This document shows, piece by piece, positions 39,472-51,200 of a stretch of DNA of 64,000 nt. Positions within the stretch are counted from its first letter, which is position 1. Each line of letters starts with the position of its first letter. The notes beneath the pieces are model-generated. The model worked only from the letters and a program-made list of their open reading frames with translations, ran no database searches and was not told where the DNA came from. Position numbers and translations under genes: made by a program. The stretch is from Dipetalonema caudispina (lineage: Eukaryota; Nematoda; Chromadorea; Rhabditida; Onchocercidae): contig JABVXV010000211.1 in the NCBI GenBank assembly GCA_013365325.1, positions 48,517 through 112,516 on the forward strand, read 5' to 3'.

Positions 39472-40816
39472 CATACAAATACAGACATGAATATAACCAA
39501 ACGAATAGACAGTTTTCAGTTTCCGGAAAAAAAAAAAAAATCACTTTTCATTATCACAAAACAAAGTCACGAAATGAATTGTTTATGCTAATTTCTTTTA
39601 AAACTTCAAGTTTGATAAAAATTTCAAAGATACCTGAAGTTTAGCAATATTATTATGACTGTAGTCTAAGTTTGCCTGTTATTAGGTTTGTTAGATATAA
39701 AGTTATTTCCTTGTTAAGGAATTAAAATTCATGAAATAACTCGAAAGAACGGTAAAATCAAAAATGTTGTATCTCTCAAGAGTATCTAAACAATTTCAAT
39801 CCTTCTAAATCTCTAAACTATCCTCTCTCTCAAATATTTTAATTCGTTTAAAATTCAATGAACATATGCAACATAGAAAGAGAAATGACAAAAGATACAA
39901 TGCTGTGCTTTTCCAATCATTCAAAACGACAAACAGTAACAACTGTAAGTAATAAAATTACATCTCAGTTGATTCGTAAGTATTACGTATTTCTTGCGAA
40001 TAAATTTGTTGAACGCATTTAAATTTAGCGAAAGCACGAATCATTAAATGGATTATTATAAGTTCAGAAAAATCAAGAAAAGTTTAAAATTTAGAAAGTT
40101 ATACTTTAATTCCTTAAAAAATTCACTAGATATCACAGACTGTCATCGAATATTTCATCTCCTGATATATATGTCATGATCAACTATTATAGAAGATTGA
40201 TGAAATTTTCTCATTCTGAATTTTATTCTTCATAATTATCATTCATGTTTTTAAGCTAAATTGGAATAGTTTATAAAGATTGTTTCAGTAATAACCTGTC
40301 ATGTCTGTATAAAATTTCAGGTAATAAAATTTTATGAAATGATTTAAACTTAATTATTACTTGTACTACGACTATCTTAAAGACTAGGAAAATATATGGT
40401 ATCTCAGGGTGTTTATTGCTTAATAAATGTAATAATATTTGTTTGTATCAAGAAAGTATATTCATAACTGACACCGGAAATCGAACGTTAAGTTCAACTA
40501 AGGTCAACTGAAGAAGGTCAACGGATACAATAAGATACTGTACTACAATGTTGTAGTGCTAGAATGAAATAACGTTAAAATATAGAAAGATATCCCTAAC
40601 ATTTAAATAATGTTAATGAATGCTGTTCACTTACAAATGTATTCTTTCAGAAGCGATCGCAAAAAAAAAAAAAAAAAAAAAAAAAATGCGTTAAAAAAAT
40701 AACAAATTGAACTGAAATGAAATTCCATTACATTTTGTGAACTGAGAAATTCTGAATGAAAAGACCATCTTAGTAGTGTAAAATAAAATAAATTAAAGAA
40801 AAGAATGGAGCAACAG

Positions 40817-41046
40817 AGAGAGAGAGAGGGAGAGAGAGAGAGAGGGATCATAATAATGTTAATTTTTTTTCAAAAAAAAAAAAAAAACTGAACTGTCTAG
40901 TAATTAACATTTGTGTATGTATATATATATATTAGATTCAATTAGGATTGACAATCAATACAAATGAGAATCATCTGAATGAATGAGATGTAAACTTCAA
41001 AAATAATAAATAGGGAGAGGGAGAGAGAGAGAGGGAGAGAGAGAGA
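40817..41046. repeat. Two GA-rich purine tracts
   Basis: GAGA/GGGA purine tracts at about 40817-40846 and 41012-41046, separated by a poly-A run, a TA run and unique sequence. The two tracts share the GAGGGAGAGAGAG pattern. Confidence 0.85.
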
Positions 41047-41800
41047 AGGGCGAAAGAGAAAGGGAAAAAGGATATGACAAATAAAACTTCAAAATAATAA
41101 TAACAGGACTATCGCTTATACTGCAAGAAGGTATCATTTGAATTATAACTTGCTAAAACTATCAAGAATAGGCTGATACTATATAGAAATGTAAGGCTTA
41201 TCTCTTCTATCACTTCCAAAAGTTTTCCTTCCTAATCATTTTTCACATCTTTATAAATTTTTTTTCCTTCTGTCTTGACTTATTTGATAAAAAATTTAAG
41301 TGGTACTAGGAGAATAATGCTTAAATATGACGGAATCGTTCAATTTGAATGAAAAATTTGGAGAGAAGAAATACACTTTGAAAGTTTGTAATGAAAATGT
41401 TCTGTTCATTGTCTTATTAAAAGCAAAACATTTTCATTATGAAGAAAATTTGCATTGTTCGAATTGAACTTTAGTCGAATTTTGGACTTTTCCTTCGATT
41501 TTATCATAATGTAACTATTGGAAATTTATAATTGAAAAATATTAAAATTGCAATTTTCAGGAACTTGAAACTAACTGCTTATTTATATTTTGTCTTATAT
41601 ATATATATATATATATATATATCAATCGTATTAAATTTAGTTTTAAAAAAAAATGACTATTTATCAATTCAATGAAATTATTCTTCTAAAGTTCAACTCT
41701 TCCGAATATCACAACGAAATTCATTTTCGCAAAATATTTCTGACCACAATTGCCAATAAGGCGTAAAAAGCTATATGGTATAACAATGATACATTACAAC

Positions 41801-41832
<32 letters not shown>

Positions 41833-42796
41833 GAGGAAAAAATATTGCATATATTTCTAGTGAAATATCTATCTAAGCGATTTACAAATAAACAACAAAA
41901 GAATTCTGAATTCACAACGAGAGAACATTTGCAATATCGTTTCGTCTAATTAAATTAATATGAGAGCTGATAATAGAATAAATTCAAAAAAAAAAAAAAA
42001 AATTTAAATGAATGAAAGACATTAAACAATTATCATAAAGAATCGAGAGCGAACGACATAGAGGAAGGAAGGGAGGGAAAGAGAAACTGGTTGATACTCA
42101 ACAATAATTATCTCAATTTAAAAAAAAAAAAAAAAAAAAAAAAGAAAAAAACTATATAAAAAAACAAGGAAAAAAAAAGTTAAAAATTTAAAATAAAAAT
42201 TACAGTATCTTATGAGCAAATCATATGCATTTTTTTCTTTTCTATCATTAAATTTACATAATTGGAAGAAATACATAAATAGAAACAAAGCCAATGTATA
42301 TATTATTCAACCACGATAACCATAATTATTAAACAATAAAATTTATCCTTTATGAGCATCACAAAAATGCGACAATTGCACTTTTCTTCTTCATTTTTTT
42401 TCCTCCCTTCAAACATTAATAAAAAGAAATTCAACAATGTGGAACAATGTTATTCACATATTCTATCCACTCCACGTAATTACATAAATTTTAATTAATT
42501 TCATTTAGTTAAAATTTTTTCAGAAATCTATATTATATTAATTCCGTTTGACTTGAAAGAACATTTTAAATTGAACAGGTTTGATTTTGAAAAATATCAT
42601 AGTAATTTTAAATTTCATGTAAATTAGTGCCAAAATTGAAAAAGAATTTGTAAAGAAAAAAGTATTTTTCAGGTTTAATAGTACAAATTGTCGCAATTTT
42701 GTAACAAACATACAATAGAAAATTAAAGAAAAAAATTTCGAAAGTTAGAGAAAAAAAAGTGAATCGTTTTACGAAAAAGATATTTTGAGCTATGCA

Positions 42797-43135
42797 AAAG
42801 TGTCTCTGCCACCGCGAATATCCGTGTGGCTGCTATTCAACTGCTATTATTCAAATTAATTTGATACGGAAAATTTCATTTCAATCCTAATTAGAAATCA
42901 TACATAGTTCATTATTAAATCCATAGATTTCAAATATTTTAAACACTAATAATTGAGTGTAGCATTTTCATACCTGAAATTTTAGCATGTAAAAGAAACG
43001 ACTTTTGCAATTTTGAATCTAAAAATTTGAAAATTTCGAAAATTTTATCGAAATATGAAGCAGTTGAACAGCTGGAGGTCTCCTAATGAAGACCTCTAGA
43101 GATCAGAGACTGTTCTCGATGGCAGAGGCACAAAA
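42797..43135. repeat. Imperfect inverted-repeat element, about 340 bp
   Basis: The left arm (42797-42855, with GTGTCTCTGCCACCGCGAA and TATTCAACTGCTATT) resembles the reverse complement of the right arm (43059-43135, with AGCAGTTGAACAGC and CGATGGCAGAGGCAC). Order of the matching blocks is preserved, and an insertion lies in the right arm. That insertion contains a hairpin, GAGGTCT and AGACCTC with an 8-base loop (43075-43096). Both arms are more GC-rich than the flanks. It could be a decayed MITE-like element. Target-site duplications were not found by eye. Confidence 0.5.
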
Positions 43136-43697
43136 ATTAGTTTTCTAGTCGAGAAAAAAAAAAAAATTAAAGCAATGAAAAGTTCTTTCTCTTTCGGATG
43201 CATACTTTTTATCAATCAAGAAAAAAAAAAAAAGCTTAAAACTATTGTATTTCAAAATTTTTAAGGCCTTTCGAATTATTTGCAGGAAAAAAAAATTAAG
43301 AAATTAAAAAAAGAAAATATTAGTGCAAAAAAAAAAATTTGCATCCTTTTTAAATCTCTCTGTTTCCTTTTTTTGCCATAATTTGTTTTAAGATTAAACA
43401 AATCAATTTTTGAAACTGTTAAATTCATATATTTTAATCGTAATTATCAATATCTATTTCTATAAACTATTGTTAAAAAAATTCGAAATTACTGGTCGAA
43501 TTATTTTTAAGCTATTCAATAACAAAAATTGATGTGAAAAAAGAAAGAAAGGAAAAGAGAGTGAACTCTAAAAGACACCACACGAGGCGCTTTTCTAAAT
43601 TATAATCGTATCATCAACCATCGATCGCAACGTTCTAAGAATAAAAAGATGGACGAAATTCTGGAAAGCTACCATCTTCCAGAATGTAATTTATACT

Positions 43698-43707
43698 TCT
43701 TTTTTTT

Positions 43708-43744
<37 letters not shown>
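43698..43744. repeat. Long poly-T run
   Basis: About 46 bases, almost all T with one C, followed by CAGGTAA. Runs this long are prone to sequencing error and could also mark the end of an old insertion. Confidence 0.85.
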
Positions 43745-44111
43745 CAGGTAATTTCTGTACCATATTCAATTGGATAGTATTGATATTTTCTGGACATTAA
43801 ATGGATACAGAAGTATTTATGAATACAATTAGTCTTACTGTAAGTGATCCATTACATTCAATACAGTAAATAGATTACAGTAAATAGATGAGATATTGAA
43901 CTATAACTTGAATTAAAGAATTATTCATTATCTTTCATAAAATTCGAACGTAATTCAATCATGTAATTCTAAATCTATTATTACTATAGAAATTGCAATA
44001 TAATGAGATGAAATTTCGAGAATTAATTAGAATGAATAAAAATGAGTTAGGAACAAATAAAATTTGCAAAATTTTAAAACAATAACTAACCCTTAAAGTT
44101 CACCGCTATTA

Positions 44112-44314
44112 TCATTCATCATCAGCAGCGGACTGTCTGGTTCCGGTATCATTTTCAATTACGTTGGTAACATTACCGGATTCTTTCTCAGCCATAGTCT
44201 CCGGATATTTGGTTACAGACTGTGTTATTTTCAAGCAATTTGTAGTTGATGTCGACTGTACTACTGCCGAAGCAGCGGTACAAAGCAAATTCCGGTTTAA
44301 CTTTTTTTGCTTTC
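44112..44314 (-). other. Exon-like segment open in two overlapping frames
   Basis: After an acceptor TTTATAG (just above 44314) two frames are open. The frame that continues the zinc-finger gene in phase ends at 44188 (KVKPEFALYRCFGSS..). Another frame runs to 44112 (TAASAVVQSTSTTN.., ending SAADDE). Composition of the second is as protein-like as the first. It may be the true frame if the upstream exon is different. Confidence 0.4.
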
Positions 44315-47300
44315 CTATAAATTTGTGAATGTTAAGATGAGTAACTGTAAATTTGAAAGTGACAAACAGTACATACAAGAATTAAACTCTGTTGTTTACC
44401 GTTCATTTCTATTTCAGGTAATAAAACGATGGAAATTCTTTGTGACGGATGCAATTAAAATTAATTTTAAAAATTAATAATTCCCTTAGAGAGTTTGAAA
44501 AAGTGTATCATTTTATCATTCCAGTAATACACTATTTCCTACTATATCAAAATTTTACATTTTTAAAGAGTGAAGAAAAGTCCGTTTCAATATTATAAAT
44601 GCATTATTCGTAATTTATTATGTCGGACTTTATAATTAGAATTCTATAGGTCAATTAATTTATAATTTCAAATTTGGAATTTCAACTCTAATCCCTTCCA
44701 TTTGCATATCTCAGTATTAGCCGACAACGTTAATTTTTCTCGTGATTAGAATGTTAGAATTAATATATACTGAATTCAATCTATCAAATATATCAGTTAA
44801 TTTAAAAGTACGAAGGAAATAAATTTATGATGAAAGTTTTTCAAATAAGGAAAAAAATAAATTGATAATCAAGAAATAAATATTATTTCGATTGATCATT
44901 ATCAGAAAGATAAAAATAATTGCAAATTCTTAGGTATTTATTTTATCAAGCAAAGAGTCAAAAGAGTTAATAAAGTTTAAAGCTATTCATTTATTAATTT
45001 TCACTTATTGATAAAGTGCAAAGAGAGAAAGAGTGCATGATGAATGTTAATGGTTTCTCTTAGTTCTAAGAATTCTTTTATGTTTTTTTTTTACGGATGA
45101 AAAATTATGTATTTTTAGCACTTTATCTTTCTTTCTTTACTTATTCTCTTATCACTTCCTCTTATCACTTCCCCAATTTTAAGCCAAATAATGCTAATTC
45201 TAGCCGTTCCTCTTTTCATTCTTTACTTAATATTTCATTGTTCAATATTAAATATTGAAAAAAATATTACATTTGAAAATGTTTAAATAATTAATTTCAG
45301 TCATTTTTAGAATTAAGAGCATTTACTTGAAATTACAAAATTTTATATGTTTCAAATTCTTTATTTAATCTTACTTAGTAGTTAAGTTCAATTCTTTAGC
45401 AATATCGATTAATCATTTATTTTGCGCCTTAAGATGTTAAATATTATTTGATATTTCAAACAGTATGAATTGCTCTAAATCGCATTTCACTATATTATGT
45501 ATGTTAAGATAATAAATTTCTTTTCATAGAAAATGATTGTAGTGATAATTAAAAAGGAATAAGAGTTGTAAAGATAAGAAGGAAAAGGATAAGTCAGATA
45601 TGATCCATGTACGATTGAAGTAGTAAAAGATTCCAAGAATGGTTTCATTATTTAAATGAGAGAGTTGTTGAATAACTTGCAGAATACCTTCTCAAAGTTT
45701 GTTGAACATTAAAGAATGGAAAAAGAGAATGGATGAATTGATGAATGACGAAGAAATAATGAATGATGGCCATCTAACATAACAAAAAAAAAAATGTCAG
45801 AATACAAGCAAAAACAAATAATGCTGAAAAATTTATTTCAACTTTTTTTTTCGGCGATGAAAAAATTTACCTTTCATCGTGAAAAATTATTCACAAAAAC
45901 TCACATTTATGGAATAAATGTGAATTTTTATTACTAATAAAATCAAAGTGGCAACTTTTGTAGAGGAATTGTTGAATAAACTTAAAAATATAATACAGCA
46001 ATTTTTAAATGGCAAGCTTTTTCTTTTTGAAAATATTTCAAAGTTATTTCAGATGGCAAAAATGATTTGATTTCTGAAAGCTCCAAATAATCTAGGAGTT
46101 AGTTTAAAAAATGAATCACTGAAGTACCATAATTATTGATTAATAGCTCATCTAATACCTTTCAATCAGTTGAACTTTGTCATAGTTTCTATCAAAAGAT
46201 TTGTATTATCAATGCTATGATGATACAAAAGCAAAAAAAAAAAAGTAGAAAATACAAAAAAGTTTCAATATTATAAAATTTCAACTATCAATTCAAAATT
46301 GAAAATGTAAACTACTCACATATAATAGAAAACGATAGTATGCCATCGAAAAGAGTTGAAAAAAGAGCTGACAAATGCAATAATCAATAAAGGGTGGACA
46401 AAAAAAGTTGTCACCAAATGAATGACATCCAGAAATTGTTAGAATCGAAGTCATCGGCTGGTATGGAATAATAGAAATGATAATGCTTATTAAACGGAGA
46501 TTAGCATTCATTATTTGTTTACTAATATAACTTCACAATCTTTCCAAATAGTACTAAACAAAATTTCTGTACTCTGCGTACAACAATTATACGATCGTTG
46601 TGGTAGCAATTGCAATTTGTGAGAAAATATTCCTAAATAATAACAAATTGATCCTTTTATTTCTTCTGGAAATTTGCTTCATTTCAGGTCTTTCTACTAC
46701 TATGCGGAAAACAGGAAATTTCAGAAAAGGTAAGGAGTATGGTATTTTTCCCTGTCTAATTCTAGAAAATAATTTAAAAAGAAAGAGAAAAACATGGAAC
46801 GATGTTAATAAATATATTAATTTGACAATTTCCAGTACATAAATTTTGAAAATTTACATATTAGAAATTGTCAAACTTTGGTTGACAAATTTATGGTGTC
46901 AAAAAATCAAAACCAGCATAGACGAATTTCTAATTCTCTCTTCCTCTCCCAAAATACCAACAATTTTTCTCTATGTGATGAATTGTTTGCGGTTGAAATT
47001 GGGAAATGGAAGTTAAAAAAAAAATACTGAAGCAGGAAAGAGTGAGAGAATGAGAAAAAAAAGAGAGAGAGAGAGATGAAAGTGAGAAAGACGTTTAAAG
47101 TAAATCAAAATAGAAATTCTGAAAATGAACAGGGTCATTCAGTTCAGATCTCGGTTGATGCCAAACAAAAAATGCAAAATCCGCTGCGAAGAAAACATTC
47201 CATCTATTTCGTAGGAAAAATTACCCATAAATAGTTTTTCCGGATTTAAAATCTTGTTAAAATCATTCCATCTCCCAATGATTATTCAGGCAGTAGCGGT

Positions 47301-48215
47301 ATTCAATGCAGAAGATTAATTGATAGCAAAAAAATTTGAGTGAAGAAAGAATTGAATCTATCTCTAAAAAATAGACACTATTGATCAAAATTTCTTCAAA
47401 AGTTGAAAATTTTTAAATGGATTAAAACAAATGGCATAATAAGATGAAAAAAAAAAAAAGAGAAAAGTATTTAGAGCTAACTAATTTACTGGAATTATTC
47501 AATATTACTGCCGAATTTTCGACTAATCAATAATTTTCAATTTTTCTAAGAGAAAAATTTTGATCAAACAGGAAGTAATTTTTTTGATTTTTAAAGACAC
47601 AAATTTTGAATTCTTGGAGATCCTTTTCAAATAAGACAATATTTTCGGAATAAATTTATCAAATTCCATCAGAAATGAAATATTGCATTACACTACTAAA
47701 ATATTATCTATTTGAACTTTTTTTTTAAAGATTTGATTAAAGGGGAATGAAAAGAGAGGAATGAAATTGAGACATACTAACAAAGTTACACAATTACAAA
47801 TTGAAAGATTGCTGATACATTGGAAAAACTTTCAAAATTATCTAATAAGATTTGAAAAGAATAAGCGTAACAATTGTATCTATTCGTAAGAGTTAATTCT
47901 AAGTACTTTAAATGAGTTGAGTTGAGTTGAATCGTTTCAAATATCATCACCGTTTAAAAGAATTATTTGTGCATGGATGGATGAATGGGTAGATCGTTGG
48001 AAGTGTATGTATGTATGTATCGATAGGTATATATATACATTGAGAACATGTACGTATTTATTTACTTGAAACGATTAAAAAAAAAAAAAAAAAAAAAAAA
48101 AAATTTAAAAAAAAAAAGAAAAAAGAAAGAAAGATAAGAAGTACTTTGTGTGTTAGATTGAATAGAAGTGATTTAAAAACTGGACAACAGCAAAAGATTG
48201 TTGCCAACTAAAAAA

Positions 48216-48252
<37 letters not shown>

Positions 48253-51200
48253 TGAAAATTGAATGGACAAAAGTTTAACATACACAGACATTAACTGACA
48301 CAACAACACATACACATATATATATTAATATTAATATCTGAGGATTATATTTTGACATACATTAAAATGCATGTAGATATTGTGTAACATAACATACACC
48401 GACACTAACCGACACATAAACACATATATATTAATATTAATATTTCGGAATATACTTTGACATACATTAACATGCATGTAGATATTGTGTAACATAACAT
48501 ACACAGACATTAATCGACCCATACACACATCCATATTAATATCCTGGAATATATTTTGACATACATTAACATGCATGTAGATATTATGTAACATAACATA
48601 CACACATACATTCATCGAAAAGTTAATGTATTTGTTGGTTGGTAAAGGAATGTGTATGGTTGTCTGTGTATTTTATTGAAGTGCTCTTTTAGAAGAGTTG
48701 CAAAAAAAAAAAAAAAAGCGGTGATTGGTTTTAGGACAGATGAAATTGTCGTCGTCGTTGTCGCCGTCACTATGTCATTCGTTGTTCTGTTCCACTCAGA
48801 AGCGTTATTTTTCAAAAATGAATTTTTCATCAATTGATGTAATATGCATTAAAAGATATTTTGATGAATCAAAATATTAAGAAGGTCGATAATTGAATCT
48901 TTAAAAAAAAAAAAAAAAAAATTCTTTATTTGGCTAGATAGATGATAAAATCCTCTCAATTTGTTTAATAATTCCGGAAATGATATTTTTCCGTTGTGCT
49001 TCTATATCGTAATTAATCATCCTTCTCTCTCTCTCTCTCTCTTTCTCTCTCTTTGTCTCTCATTTTTTTTTTTTTTTTAACTGACGAAATATTCAGGTAA
49101 GAGAATTTGTAGAAATAAATTTTAAACGAATTAAATGATTCTAATTGCGGTTGAAAAGTTTTTTTTTTTGAAAAAAAAAAAAAAAACAAAATTCTATAAA
49201 CTAAAAAACAAAGAAACAAACCACAAATCGAATCGAAAAATTCCATAGTTTGTAGTACTGTTGTGTAAACAATATATACAGCAATTTTCCTGAAAAATTT
49301 CTTTGCATATTCATTAAAAAATATTCCCTCTATTCATAAAGGATTGATGAAAAGTAAAGATATGAGGAAGAAATCAAAATAGATGATGCTTTTTCAAATT
49401 TTGAACAGTTAATTGCATTGATTTGGGTAACATTGGAATAAGTAAATGAAATCAATTACTACTAATTAATTATCTCTTGTTAAAATTTCTAATAAGTTAT
49501 CACAAAAACTGGTATATTGTAGAAATTCGATAATTCTTTGTGTAATTAATGATAAATTTGAATTGATAAAGGTAAGGGAATTTAAACATAATTAAATGAG
49601 AAAATATGAAAGTATGATTTAATTCAATTAGTAATAGTAATTTGATAAAAATCATTACGATATCTAACAACTGGAACTATTACTAAATCTATCAAATTAA
49701 TAACAAATCCGATAATCAATTTTTTTTCCCATCCAACAATCTCATATATAATAATGGATCTTAATGAAAGAGAAAATTCAAATGAGAACCTTAGAAAGTG
49801 TGTTCGTACAGTAAAGAGTGTTTCACAGAGGCTAATTTCATCACGAATTGATTGCCTTGTACAACTGATCAAATCAACAACCGGCTGAGATACAGCTTCA
49901 ACTGAAAAAATTACATCACTTTATAAGACAGGTGTTTTTCGACATATATATATATATATATTTTTTTTTTTTTGCCGTTATTTTATCTGTTAGCTATAAA
50001 ATAGTGTATTTTAGTGAGTCACCAAAATGAATTCAACATTTTCAAATTTACTTACATTTATGGTTATAATGTCTAATAATATCAAATATTATTTCATGAA
50101 AATCATTGACCGAAAAATTTATTCATTTTTTCAATTTTCCTGCTAAATTCTAATTACAGCCAGATTACTAGGTATGTTTTGTTATTTATAATATAATTGA
50201 AATTATTAATAGATTTATAATCAAATTTTAATGATAATATATATATTGTCTATTCTATTTTTATATATTTGTTTACATAAATCAAAAGATTTCCAAGAAA
50301 TTCTTAAACCAATATATTTGAAGTGATAGGAAAGTTTACAGATTAACCACTTATGATGATCGTATAGGTAAAAAAATTTTTGAGTAAAACAAATGAAATG
50401 AATGTAAAAAGGTGAATGGTAAAATTTCTATTTGTCAAATAACTACTCTTGTTTGAACTAAAGATTTAACCCTTAATAATTAATATTACTAAAAAAATTT
50501 TCATTAATCATTTAATATTATAAAAAATTTCAAAAAAATTTGAAAACGTTAGAATTTTTATAATACATTAATATTTATCGATAGAAAATAAAATTATTGA
50601 AAAGAAGGAAATTTGAATAAACTGAAATAGTATGATTCATACAATAATTCATCCAAACTACACATCTATTAAAAATGAAAATGAATATAGATGTCAAAAG
50701 AACTAAAAAAAAAAAATGGAAACCTTTATTAGCATGTAGATGTGAATGTAGAATGAGCGGTCGACTACCTTCTAGCATTAAACTATCATAAACATCACTG
50801 CCAGCATTACTCGATAGAAAACTGTCGAAAGTGGAAGTTGAAAAATGCGATTCACCATTACCACTAGCGCCACCATTACCACCACCATTTGTTTGTGTAT
50901 TACTACTAGTAGCACTACCGCCACTACTACTACTACTACTATTGCTACCACTCATTCCTATAATATTTCAACTTTTTCTTCTAAATATTATATTTTTTTT
51001 TTTTTTTTTACAATAAAATTTTTTTTTTTCAAATATTGGAAATATATTGAGCTGATTAATGAGAGAATTATTCAAATTTTTTGAATATAATGATATCCAA
51101 AGATATGCACTAATTTTTGCATGCATTTTATCCAACAAAAATTTTTATTCTGATCTTTTGTAAATTTAACAATAGTGAGTACAGGTAAGACTTTATATGA

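Larger units (their letters stand above)
35832..44187. other. Gene-poor, repeat-rich stretch (8.4 kb)
   Basis: No exon is supported on either strand between PWP1 and the last zinc-finger exon. It has very high AT content with poly-A runs (37904-37921, 40661-40686, 41807-41833, 41986-42002, 42121-42143), GA-rich tracts, a CA microsatellite, an (AT)n run at 41598-41621, an ATT run near 38365-38405 and a long poly-T at 43698-43744. A 25-bp unit beginning CAGTGATGCAAATG repeats near 36082, 36107 and, partly, 36132. Confidence 0.6.
44315..49789. other. Long presumed intron or intergenic stretch
   Basis: About 5.5 kb separates the last two zinc-finger exons. It holds AT-rich sequence, poly-A runs (48079-48103, 48222-48250), the roughly 100-bp repeat at 48277-48605, and a CT-rich tract at 49019-49060. 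Open frames here are low-complexity or repeat-derived. Confidence 0.5.

Noticed and set aside
39299..39644. Overlapping ORFs on both strands rich in Thr/His or Val/Cys
   Set aside because: Translation of a CA/GT microsatellite.
46293..46842. Two ORFs of 72 and 80 codons on opposite strands
   Set aside because: No recognisable motif, isolated in AT-rich presumed intron, no supporting splice sites.
48277..48605. CRISPR-like array
   Set aside because: Three long diverged tandem units without constant short repeats and variable spacers, in a eukaryotic intron.
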